A stretch of 64,000 nucleotides of DNA. It comes from Kingdonia uniflora (taxonomy: Eukaryota > Streptophyta > Magnoliopsida > Ranunculales > Circaeasteraceae). A program made the position numbers and the translations under genes. Position 1 is the first letter of the stretch. Each line of letters begins with the position of its first letter. This document shows positions 58,801-61,499 of the stretch, in pieces. The stretch is taken from positions 3,844,001-3,908,000 of the forward strand of contig JACGCM010000669.1 in NCBI GenBank assembly GCA_014058105.1. Direction: 5' to 3'. The notes beneath the pieces are model-generated. The model did no database searches. It was not told the DNA's origin and saw nothing but the letters and a program-made list of their open reading frames with translations.

Positions 58801-60044
58801 TTATTTAAAGAACTAGAAATAACCCTAAGCGAAACAGACCATAATCGAGATATAAAAAGTCCTAGAAATAATAGATACTAAATGATCCGACAACAATCAA
58901 GTATTCAAGTCAACCAGTCATATCATAGGGTGACAGACCAATACATCTGTGGGTTGTTAGGAATTCGGTAGAGGGGATATACCTGTCAGTCGAACCGATA
59001 TGCACCTGCATCACCCGTCAGTACACAGTTCAATCTTATTGCACCACATCCACAGATGCCCATTGGTACGAGCCATTGAACATGCACATGATGTTCCAGC
59101 GTGTGTAAGAACCCTTCAACCCGCAATGTGTTGAGGAACCATGTCTAAGAAAGTCAATAGTCCATATAAGCGTAATCTGATAATAAGTATTCCCAAACAA
59201 CGTCTCCCCGAGTTCAGTGCTCTCACCCACAACATCCACCCTCCATCAGAACTCTCACCGAAATACCTTAACTACACTAGAACCGTACACTCAAAAGTTG
59301 TACATGAATCTGTGAAAGACCTCTGAGGGGTTCCTCGTCTTCACTCCTCAAGTATCCTAGAGATGTAACAGGTTCGTTGATTCTACTTCCTTCCAAAACA
59401 ATAGGATGCAACTCCCAATACAACTTAGACATATTATATGCACAATAAGATAAATACGAAAATGTAGCGACTAATGAGAATCTACACGACTAGGAGTGAA
59501 ACTCATTTACCGATTTCTAAGCAAGGTATTTCATAGTTAATATTAGGATGGATCTTACAAACTTAATTGTCCCAATCTAGAAACTAATAATCCAACTAAA
59601 ACAAACACTTGCAAAATCAAAATCAATCAAATTTACTCAAAATTACCTGAGGCATTTGCCAGGAGCCTGGGATATCGATCCTTGACGCCGCAAAAATCTG
59701 TAAAAATCACACAAAACAACAACAACAGCACATAATGAATCAAACCCAACAACCATAATTCAAAAGTACAAATTTAAAGATACCTTGTTATTAGAGGGGT
59801 TGATGAGACAGATTCCAACATTTCTTCTGTAACCTTGTGGTGAAGTTTCCATTACTACTGATGCAACTGATGATGAGCAAGAGACGAGCTTAGAGGAGGG
59901 GATTTGATGGAGGAGGGGCAGTTTCGTAAATGTAGCTGAAACTGAAAGGGGAGAGAAGGTAGATAATTTGCAGCTTACCGGAGAAAGGAGAGGATGGCGA
60001 GAGAGTTGTGTGTTTAAGGAAACTAATCTACACAAAGCAACCAT
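13779..60044 (-). CDS. NUDT26: Nudix hydrolase, NUDT26/27-like, plastid-type; six exons over 46 kb
   Basis: Exons 60044-59784, 59697-59647, 47123-47031, 46678-46584, 14069-13955 and 13865-13779 splice at GT-AG sites into one 702-base frame of 233 residues. The Nudix box (residues 105-127) fits G-x5-E-x7-REL-x-EE-x-GV, with metal-binding E120, E123 and E124. Residues 1-64 are Ser/Leu-rich and poor in acidic residues, like a chloroplast transit peptide. Family marks are [47 protein letters not shown] and FKKPVY. In Arabidopsis this group hydrolyses dinucleoside polyphosphates (Ap4A/Ap5A), and NUDT26 is plastidial; ppGpp is a reported alternative substrate. Length is close to the family's. NUDT27 is the nearest alternative name. 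Introns 2 and 4 are filled with retroelements, yet no exon has a stop or frameshift. Confidence 0.93.
13955..14069 (-). CDS. NUDT26: Nudix exon 5
   Basis: The exon supplies the last base of the split tryptophan codon, then 38 residues from [18 protein letters not shown] to [12 protein letters not shown]. Acceptor AATTTGCAG, donor CTA|GTGAGT, phase 0. The [14 protein letters not shown] block is highly characteristic of the NUDT25/26/27 group. Confidence 0.93.
14343..14355. repeat. Target-site duplication of LINE 1 (left copy)
   Basis: CACTCGTCAGACT is identical to 19948-19960 and directly abuts the poly(A) end. Confidence 0.9.
14454..15904 (-). pseudogene. LINE 1 ORF2 C-terminal part: zinc-binding and RNase H
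   Basis: 14978-15904 is a 308-codon open stretch of the RT zinc-binding domain ([49 protein letters not shown]). 14569-14901 carries RNase H motifs ([12 protein letters not shown] and [13 protein letters not shown]). The RNase H end continues in another frame at 14454-14639. Plant L1 elements often have this RNase H after RT. The parts are separated by at least two frame changes. Confidence 0.85.
16233..17348 (-). pseudogene. LINE 1 reverse transcriptase (broken)
   Basis: The pre-RT region is in 17148-17348 ([18 protein letters not shown]). A frameshifted fingers/palm region follows ([13 protein letters not shown] in 16852-17151). The catalytic YADD is at 16506-16517 in [14 protein letters not shown]. 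The thumb is in 16233-16463 ([28 protein letters not shown]). Catalytic residues survive, but several frame changes and stops prevent a continuous product. Confidence 0.85.
17413..18733 (-). pseudogene. LINE 1 apurinic-type endonuclease (ORF2 N-terminal part)
   Basis: The exonuclease-endonuclease-phosphatase fold starts near 18430 with [13 protein letters not shown]. It continues with [12 protein letters not shown], where the family usually has GDFN, then SSFTWCNN and ARLDRAFHN in one long frame to 17780. The final SDHSPLLF block is in a shifted frame at 17413-17829. A methionine-free upstream segment links it to ORF1. The Asp and His catalytic positions remain. The altered Asn and the frameshift near 17800 argue against activity. 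Confidence 0.85.
18730..19780 (-). pseudogene. LINE 1 ORF1 (DUF4283 plus CCHC knuckle)
   Basis: 18730-19407 encodes a DUF4283-like domain ([25 protein letters not shown]-type loop) and a CCHC zinc knuckle, [14 protein letters not shown], followed by a lysine-rich tail. The N-terminal part lies in 19470-19841 in another frame (PSFASVV, typical of these proteins). The protein binds LINE RNA in this family. It is split by one frameshift/stop near 19410-19470. Confidence 0.8.
19948..19960. repeat. Target-site duplication of LINE 1 (right copy)
   Basis: CACTCGTCAGACT is identical to 14343-14355 and marks the 5' end of the LINE. Confidence 0.9.
20000..20430 (-). pseudogene. Unidentified coding-like fragment
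   Basis: The minus strand has an open stretch at 20165-20359 ([33 protein letters not shown]). After a one-base shift it continues as [20 protein letters not shown] and [10 protein letters not shown] with one stop. The composition looks like a real protein, but I do not recognise the family. It lies inside Nudix intron 4 between two LINEs. It could be a captured or retroposed gene piece, or part of an element not recognised here. Confidence 0.35.
21267..22800 (+). pseudogene. LINE 2 ORF1 (DUF4283, CCHC knuckle)
   Basis: An acidic/basic N-terminal region opens at 20459. 21267-21776 is open and contains [17 protein letters not shown] broken DUF4283 follows (PIWVIFRNI near 21945). 21986-22174 gives [20 protein letters not shown], and the next frame has the zinc knuckle [14 protein letters not shown] (22194-22232) and a long Lys/Ser/Asn-rich tail to about 22770. 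Several stops interrupt it. Confidence 0.75.
22979..25136. mobile_element. Solo LTR (2,158 bp) with 5-bp target duplication
   Basis: It begins TGTCATGCCCC and ends GGGGCATTACA, nearly perfect inverted termini with TG...CA ends. It is flanked by GAAGT at 22974-22978 and again at 25137-25141. The two LINE 2 halves continue on either side. No internal region is present, so this is a recombination remnant of a gypsy-type element with long LTRs. Orientation is uncertain. The ORFs inside are chance reading frames. Confidence 0.9.
25142..25722 (+). other. LINE 2 spacer between ORF1 and ORF2
   Basis: Plus-strand frames are open in pieces but show no domain I recognise. Position between the ORF1 tail and the endonuclease start at 25723 indicates linker or 5' ORF2 sequence of LINE 2. 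Confidence 0.4.
25723..26507 (+). pseudogene. LINE 2 endonuclease
   Basis: The domain begins [18 protein letters not shown] at 25723, is broken by stops, and then runs open from 26091. It keeps [32 protein letters not shown] and [10 protein letters not shown], covering the Asn, Asp and His positions of the fold. It is cut by the copia insertion at 26512 in the linker after the domain. Confidence 0.85.
26513..26656 (+). repeat. 5' LTR of copia element 2
   Basis: A 144-bp LTR from TGTTAGAGTTAGC to TTATCA, matching 41362-41507. Confidence 0.9.
26657..26669 (+). other. Primer-binding site of copia element 2
   Basis: TGGTATCAAGAGC directly abuts the LTR. It is close to the initiator-methionine tRNA complement TGGTATCAGAGC, with one extra A. 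Confidence 0.85.
27323..28414 (+). pseudogene. copia element 2 gag fused by deletion to pre-integrase region
   Basis: Gag starts near 27323 and is open from 27404 to 27748 ([30 protein letters not shown]). Its second half ([15 protein letters not shown]) is at 27821, after stops. The same frame passes directly into the protease tail and GAG-pre-integrase ([32 protein letters not shown]). The zinc knuckle and the protease D-S-G loop that should lie between are absent, so an internal deletion near 28000 joined the two. Confidence 0.8.
28560..29375 (+). pseudogene. copia element 2 integrase
   Basis: The open part at 28647-29375 has the catalytic-core motifs [11 protein letters not shown] (family RSDNGGEF), [19 protein letters not shown] and INRIPT, then the C-terminal region [17 protein letters not shown]. 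The core Asp and Glu are kept. The upstream part is broken by a stop at 28645. It is interrupted by the nested gypsy at about 29382. Confidence 0.85.
29382..30086 (+). repeat. 5' LTR of nested Tat-type gypsy
   Basis: 29562-30086 matches 39178-39697. The first 180 bases, with repeated TCGAAG-type phrases, are missing from the right copy. The TATA region reads CTATAGATA here, near 29786, against CTATAAATA in the right copy. The termini are not the usual TG/CA, so the edges are approximate. Confidence 0.7.
30100..31767 (+). pseudogene. gag of nested Tat-type gypsy
   Basis: After a low-complexity Arg/Pro-rich start, the gag core appears from about 30840 ([47 protein letters not shown]). It is broken by stops and frame shifts and followed by a Cys/His region, [14 protein letters not shown], and [19 protein letters not shown] at 31620-31730. 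This matches the C-terminal layout of Tat gag proteins. Confidence 0.8.
32008..32439 (+). pseudogene. Aspartic protease of nested Tat-type gypsy
   Basis: Open for 143 codons with [12 protein letters not shown] (active-site D-T-G near 32060), LKGFNGGTE and [11 protein letters not shown]. It is followed directly by the RT frame at 32446 after a stop. The protease domain itself looks complete, but the polyprotein around it is broken. Confidence 0.85.
32446..33234 (+). pseudogene. Reverse transcriptase of nested Tat-type gypsy, YIDD changed to YIND
   Basis: A 262-codon open stretch with [41 protein letters not shown] and [11 protein letters not shown]. The catalytic motif at 33148-33159 is YIND, whereas the related element at 1052-1063 keeps YIDD, so one metal-binding Asp is Asn. 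The frame is lost after 33180. Confidence 0.9.
33240..34040 (+). pseudogene. RT thumb and first RNase H of nested Tat-type gypsy (degraded)
   Basis: Pieces in shifting frames include [51 protein letters not shown] and [12 protein letters not shown] with stops. The order and content match the first RNase H and connection region that precedes the extra RNase H. Confidence 0.7.
34049..34750 (+). pseudogene. Second (archaeal-like) RNase H of nested Tat-type gypsy
   Basis: A 233-codon open frame: [33 protein letters not shown] and [12 protein letters not shown] supply the D-E-D-D catalytic set, all present. Tat-lineage plant elements carry such an extra RNase H downstream of the first, and the C-terminal ~90 residues lead towards integrase. 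The domain is one of the best preserved parts of this element, although it could be expressed only within a broken polyprotein. Confidence 0.85.
34816..35766 (+). pseudogene. Integrase of nested Tat-type gypsy
   Basis: The zinc-binding end HCDKCQRHA and the core [10 protein letters not shown] are followed by RCENGLQF where the family has SDNG, so the second catalytic Asp is Glu. After a frame change comes [14 protein letters not shown], where the catalytic Glu is Lys. The C-terminal part continues to about 35766 ([31 protein letters not shown]). Two catalytic positions are altered and at least two frameshifts occur. Confidence 0.85.
35862..36757. repeat. Tandem array, four units of about 222-225 bp
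   Basis: Units start at 35862, 36084, 36306 and 36531 with CAGTGAACTTCTT. Each unit has two GGGGCGACCTT-type boxes and a TTCAAGG segment. The array sits in the 3' untranslated part of the nested Tat-type gypsy, right after integrase. Open frames within it on the minus strand are by-products of the repetition. Confidence 0.9.
37059..38960 (-). pseudogene. Antisense ORF in the 3' region of the Tat-type gypsy
   Basis: Three consecutive minus-strand stretches form one degraded gene. 38412-38960 is acidic (runs of Glu/Asp/Ser) and ends [14 protein letters not shown]. 38100-38402 has [20 protein letters not shown], with the layout of the 'putative gypsy-type transposon' domain (PPL..F....L...G.AP.Q...N). 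37558-37926 is Lys/Arg-rich and leads to 37059-37571, a coiled coil ([20 protein letters not shown]). Antisense genes between pol and the 3' LTR are known in Tat elements. The function is unknown. Confidence 0.65.
39178..39697 (+). repeat. 3' LTR of nested Tat-type gypsy (5' part missing)
   Basis: It matches 29562-30086, including CTCCTATAAATAAGGAGG (TATA box) and the end CCCACGAAACTTGG. It lacks the first ~180 bp of the left LTR. It is followed by CCCCTA and the resumed copia frame. Confidence 0.8.
39698..41354 (+). pseudogene. copia element 2 reverse transcriptase and RNase H
   Basis: The copia frame resumes at 39701 ([16 protein letters not shown], the pre-RT region). It proceeds through [11 protein letters not shown], a stop at 40001-40003, and [16 protein letters not shown], then frameshifts near 40200. 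The catalytic YVDD is intact at 40395-40406 ([13 protein letters not shown]). RNase H follows in 40710-41354 ([37 protein letters not shown]). Four or five stops or shifts break it. Confidence 0.9.
41351..41361 (+). other. Polypurine tract of copia element 2
   Basis: The G-rich run TTGACGGGGGG lies immediately before the 3' LTR start TGTTATAG, at the normal position for the second-strand primer. Confidence 0.7.
41362..41507 (+). repeat. 3' LTR of copia element 2
   Basis: 146 bp from TGTTATAGTTAGC to GTTATCA, matching 26513-26656. It is followed by the target duplication CTTGG (41508-41512). Confidence 0.9.
41508..43320 (+). pseudogene. LINE 2 reverse transcriptase and zinc-binding region
   Basis: This continues the LINE 2 ORF2 cut at 26512. 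The linker [19 protein letters not shown] is followed by the RT entry block ([14 protein letters not shown]). A gap follows where the central RT is missing around 42295-42330. FVDD at 42534-42545 stands in place of the usual YADD/FADD. The zinc-binding part is in 42997-43320 ([20 protein letters not shown]). Many stops, clearly inactive. Confidence 0.85.
43629..44425 (+). pseudogene. LINE 2 RNase H and 3' end
   Basis: Frames at 43629-44009 and 43900-44178 share RNase H motifs ([36 protein letters not shown]). 44129-44425 has [15 protein letters not shown], the last catalytic region. A 3' UTR with 'gttgtt...tttatacatttagg' text leads to an A/T-rich end near 44560. Two frameshifts. Confidence 0.8.
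44561..45530. other. Intron 4 sequence without recognised feature
   Basis: No coding homology, long repeat or terminal signal was seen. It may be original intron sequence or a decayed element. Confidence 0.4.
45540..46440 (+). pseudogene. 5'-truncated LINE 3 (zinc-binding end, RNase H, 3' UTR)
   Basis: 45564-45815 has [13 protein letters not shown] and [20 protein letters not shown], the end of the zinc-binding domain. 46124-46366 has [20 protein letters not shown], the RNase H end. A G/C-rich 'ggggtcccaaccccggc' 3' UTR follows. The text at 45680-45720 matches the fragment at 6160-6220, so both derive from one LINE family. It lies about 140 bp from Nudix exon 4. Confidence 0.75.
46584..46678 (-). 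CDS. NUDT26: Nudix exon 4
   Basis: The exon encodes [20 protein letters not shown] and then [11 protein letters not shown], and ends inside a tryptophan codon (TG|G, phase 2). Acceptor TTGTGCAG, donor AAATG|GTGAGG. Intron 3 (46679-47030) is 352 bp. The split tryptophan is completed by exon 5, 32.5 kb away. Confidence 0.93.
47031..47123 (-). CDS. NUDT26: Nudix exon 3 (Nudix box)
   Basis: The exon encodes 31 residues, starting [10 protein letters not shown] and ending SAEVIAE, with the whole catalytic box including RELREETGV. Acceptor TTTATAG and donor GAG|GTTTGA are both phase 0. The donor is weaker than the others (GTTTGA). Confidence 0.93.
48109..48294. repeat. 93-bp tandem duplication
   Basis: 48109-48201 is repeated at 48202-48294 with only two or three differences; both begin GCTC-ATTGATAAATATCAATG. 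The unit starts with a small inverted repeat (TTGATAAATATCAA). It lies in Nudix intron 2. Confidence 0.9.
48628..48835 (-). repeat. 3' LTR of copia element 3
   Basis: Matches 57834-58024. The minus-strand GTTTGACGGTG (48836-48846) just inside is the polypurine tract. The outer end near 48628 is approximate because TG/CA is not conserved there. Confidence 0.75.
48841..49725 (-). pseudogene. copia element 3 RT end and RNase H
   Basis: 49478-49725 encodes [19 protein letters not shown] and [13 protein letters not shown], the region after the RT catalytic motif. 48841-49218 encodes RNase H ([44 protein letters not shown]). The part between (49291-49488) is in another frame. The RT palm with its Y-x-D-D is absent because the frame ends at the nested element's border. 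Confidence 0.85.
49835..49850 (+). other. Primer-binding site of the LARD-like element
   Basis: TTGGCGCGGTCTGTGG differs by one base from TTGGCGCCGTCTGTGG, common in plant Tat-type elements, and follows LTR end ACTACA directly. Confidence 0.7.
49851..54146 (+). other. Interior of the LARD-like element, no coding homology
   Basis: Both strands have only short frames, the longest being below 70 codons. None shows gag, protease, RT or integrase motifs that I can recognise. The stretch could be a very decayed gag/pol or a genuinely noncoding interior. Confidence 0.5.
54147..54780. repeat. Irregular tandem repeats, units about 70-80 bp (two families)
   Basis: The phrase (a)agagtccttgttcaaagta recurs near 54147, 54235, 54306 and 54376. 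A second phrase, caagtattagaaaaa-aaggc, recurs between 54530 and 54770 with gcgagcttattca spacers. The units differ by many point changes. Confidence 0.75.
54788..55170. repeat. Tandem array of about 70-bp units
   Basis: Unit starts (cctagattttaag and variants) fall at 54788, 54857, 54928, 54998, 55068 and 55145. Each unit contains ggagatgttcaagccttcac and ataagtaataagta. The array ends shortly before the polypurine tract and right LTR of the LARD-like element. Confidence 0.85.
55245..55597 (+). repeat. 3' LTR of the LARD-like element
   Basis: Starts TGAAGGGAC after a purine tract, carries a TATA box TATATAAA (55453-55460), and ends ATTAACA. Only its last ~70 bp (from about 55529) has a partner in the left LTR, which is truncated. 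Confidence 0.65.
55600..57680 (-). pseudogene. copia element 3 gag, protease and integrase (broken)
   Basis: From the right: gag with [20 protein letters not shown] near 57340; protease in 56268-56810 with [10 protein letters not shown], where the family has D-S-G; pre-integrase at 56165-56371 (VWHRRLRHL); integrase start at 55898-56110 ([17 protein letters not shown]); then the pre-RT block ([13 protein letters not shown]) ending at about 55600. Each block is in a different frame, and a 182-bp tandem duplication adds disruption. Confidence 0.8.
56561..56923. repeat. 182-bp tandem duplication inside copia element 3
   Basis: 56561-56742 (starting TTGTTACGAAATAATG) is repeated at 56743-56923 with only a few differences, including a 2-base gap. 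It falls in the gag-protease junction. The low divergence shows it is younger than the element's other damage. Confidence 0.92.
57821..57833 (-). other. Primer-binding site of copia element 3
   Basis: The minus strand reads TGGTGCCAGAGCC directly next to LTR end TTTTTTCACA. It is related to the initiator-methionine tRNA site TGGTATCAGAGC. Confidence 0.7.
57834..58024 (-). repeat. 5' LTR of copia element 3
   Basis: Begins TGTGAAAAAAGAAG on the plus strand next to the PBS and matches 48628-48835. The outer end near 58024 has lost the CA terminus. Confidence 0.75.
58025..59646. other. Intron 2 sequence without recognised feature
   Basis: Only short chance frames are present. No coding homology or repeat structure was seen up to the exon 2 donor at 59646. 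Confidence 0.4.
59647..59697 (-). CDS. NUDT26: Nudix exon 2
   Basis: The exon encodes 17 residues, [17 protein letters not shown], between acceptor TTTTACAG and donor CAG|GTAATT. Both junctions are phase 0. The WQMPQ end runs straight into the GG that opens the Nudix box in exon 3, although that exon is 12.5 kb away. The exon is too short to stand out as an ORF. Confidence 0.93.
59784..60044 (-). CDS. NUDT26: Nudix exon 1 (transit peptide and domain start)
   Basis: The exon encodes residues 1-87. The ATG at 60042-60044 is chosen because it starts a transit-peptide-like segment ([14 protein letters not shown]). The frame stays open upstream for 42 more codons, but those residues are unlike the family. 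A second methionine at residue 65 ([13 protein letters not shown]) could give a form without transit peptide. The donor is AACAAG|GTATCT, phase 0. Intron 1 (59698-59783) is 86 bp. Confidence 0.9.
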
Positions 60045-60102
60045 TATGCTTGTGCTATTGATTGGGTGGTTCGTTCTTCCACATTTTGGTGAGTTATTTG
60101 AT

Positions 60103-60121
60103 ACTTGGAGCATCTCCAAGT
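60103..60121. other. Perfect hairpin upstream of the Nudix ATG
   Basis: ACTTGGAG-CAT-CTCCAAGT is an 8-bp perfect stem with a 3-base loop, 59 bp upstream of the start codon on the gene's strand. It would lie in the 5' UTR or core promoter. It may be a tiny remnant of a transposon end, since TTGGAGCATCTCC is a common MITE terminus. Confidence 0.6.
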
Positions 60122-60164
60122 GTTTGGGGAGGAAGTAGAAGAAAAAGAAAATTTTACTATCTAA

Positions 60165-60632
60165 GAGCATGGGCTATCGCTACGATAGCTATCCAAATTC
60201 TCTTATTTTTGGTTTTTCATAGTCGCTATCGCTCAAATTTCCTAAATTTCAAAAAAATTAGTAGCTATTTGTGACGACCTGTTTTCGTCAGAGGTGTTAG
60301 TGGCCCACATAAACAAATTATAAAAAAATATCTTAAAAAATTATTTTTATTTTTTTAATATATTTCATGCACCAATTGAATTGGCGCAGTGTTTTTTTTT
60401 ATATATTTTATTATTAATTTTATTATTTTATTATTAAAAAATATTTAAAAATTTAGGCGCCAATTCAATTGGCGCACAAAAAAATTAATATTATTTTTTA
60501 TTAAAAAATTAAAAACTGACACCTATCCCCACCCTGGAAAAGCAAAAAAAATTAACTATAGCTACATGTCATATTTTCTCTGAATTTATGCCTAGGTGGC
60601 TTGCTAACTTAGCGAGGCTGCTGCCCATGCTC
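60165..60632. mobile_element. PIF/Harbinger-like MITE upstream of the Nudix gene
   Basis: Perfect 10-bp terminal inverted repeats, GAGCATGGGC at 60165-60174 and GCCCATGCTC at 60623-60632, are flanked by TAA on both sides (60162-60164 and 60633-60635). This is the 3-bp target duplication typical of PIF/Harbinger elements. The interior is A/T-rich without coding capacity and holds two 19-bp palindromes. Its near end is 121 bp from the Nudix ATG. Confidence 0.85.
60369..60475. repeat. Paired 19-bp palindromes within the MITE
   Basis: GCACCAATTGAATTGGCGC (60369-60387, one mismatch) and GCGCCAATTCAATTGGCGC (60457-60475, perfect apart from the centre) are mutual copies separated by an A/T-only spacer. 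They could fold singly or with each other. Confidence 0.8.
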
Positions 60633-60641
60633 TAAGACCGT

Positions 60642-60793
60642 TCTTTTTTTCTTTTTTCTTTTTTGCAAGGCAAGCCGGTTTTATACTAGGATCCATAACC
60701 CTAAGTTTCCAGCCCCATGAGGTTTCAAACCCACGGCCCCTCTCTAGGTAGAGAGGTACAACCACCACTGGCCCAAGAGCCCAATGGTATCTA
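60642..60793 (-). mobile_element. tRNA-derived SINE, copy 2
   Basis: An inverted relative of 10552-10695: box B GGTTTGAAACC (60721-60731 on the minus strand), box A around 60762-60775, and an A-rich tail with G interruptions at 60642-60664. An 11-bp target duplication, TCTAAGACCGT, lies at 60631-60641 and 60794-60804. The left copy overlaps the MITE's last bases and its TAA, so the SINE came later. Confidence 0.9.
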
Positions 60794-60880
60794 TCTAAGA
60801 CCGTCTACAGCAGAGTGTGACTGAATTGCCCGAGTAGAGTCTCACGTTGACAAAATTGTTCCAATAAAGTGTGATAGATT

Positions 60881-61470
60881 AATCCACAATCTAATTAGAG
60901 CCTAACATTAAACGTAGAATTAACATATAACGAACGATTTGGCGGGATAATTTCCCAATAGGAATTTGTATTGCTCAATTGGATTTATTACAACAAATTA
61001 CTCTTCAAACCCTAAGTTCTAGATTACAATTTGGATATATTTTGTATTGCCTAGCATTACCCTTTTATTAAGGTTACAAGTTTCCTAGTTACAATATATG
61101 ACTAAATTGCCCTTAAAACAACATAAATTATAAATAGTTGCGATAGTCATTCGAACGACTTCCTTGATTTTGCTTGGAACTCTATGCAGATAGAACGCTT
61201 CTTTTGTTCTTCAACTCATTCGAACGGCTTCAAGACTCGCTCGAATGAACTTGGCAATTTTGCATAGAAAACGATACAGCTAGAATCCTTCTTCTGATCT
61301 TCGACTAATTCGAACGGTTCCCAGGCTCATTCGAACGAACTAGGCAACTTTGCCTATAATCATCAGCAAAACCTTTGGCTTGATTTTCCTTCTTGTTCAA
61401 ACGGTTATAAGGCTCGTTCGAATGATTTGCGTCTTTTGGAGGGGTTTAGTGTTTAGATCCTCCTGGATCA
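60881..61470 (-). repeat. LTR of chromodomain gypsy, copy 3 (inverted)
   Basis: The minus strand starts TGATCCAGGAGGATCTAAACA at 61470 and ends GATTGTGGATTA at 60881, matching 12183-12696 and 4869-5401. It carries about seven TTCGAA-type palindromes. No internal element sequence is evident on either side, so a solo LTR is likely. No target duplication could be confirmed. Confidence 0.65.
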
Positions 61471-61499
61471 TGGATACTATTTTTCGGATGGTTTGACAA

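Larger units (their letters stand above)
47124..59646 (-). other. NUDT26: Large intron 2 of the Nudix gene (12,523 bp)
   Basis: The donor CAG|GTAATT lies at 59647/59646 and the acceptor TTTATAG at 47125/47124. It contains copia element 3 (48628-58024), itself carrying an LTR element without coding capacity. The remaining sequence (47124-48627 and 58025-59646) shows no gene. Confidence 0.88.

Noticed and set aside
59760..60170. Translation of Nudix exon 1 from the upstream methionine at 60170
   Set aside because: The extra 42 residues are unlike the family and overlap the MITE end; the ATG at 60044 begins a normal transit-peptide-like segment.
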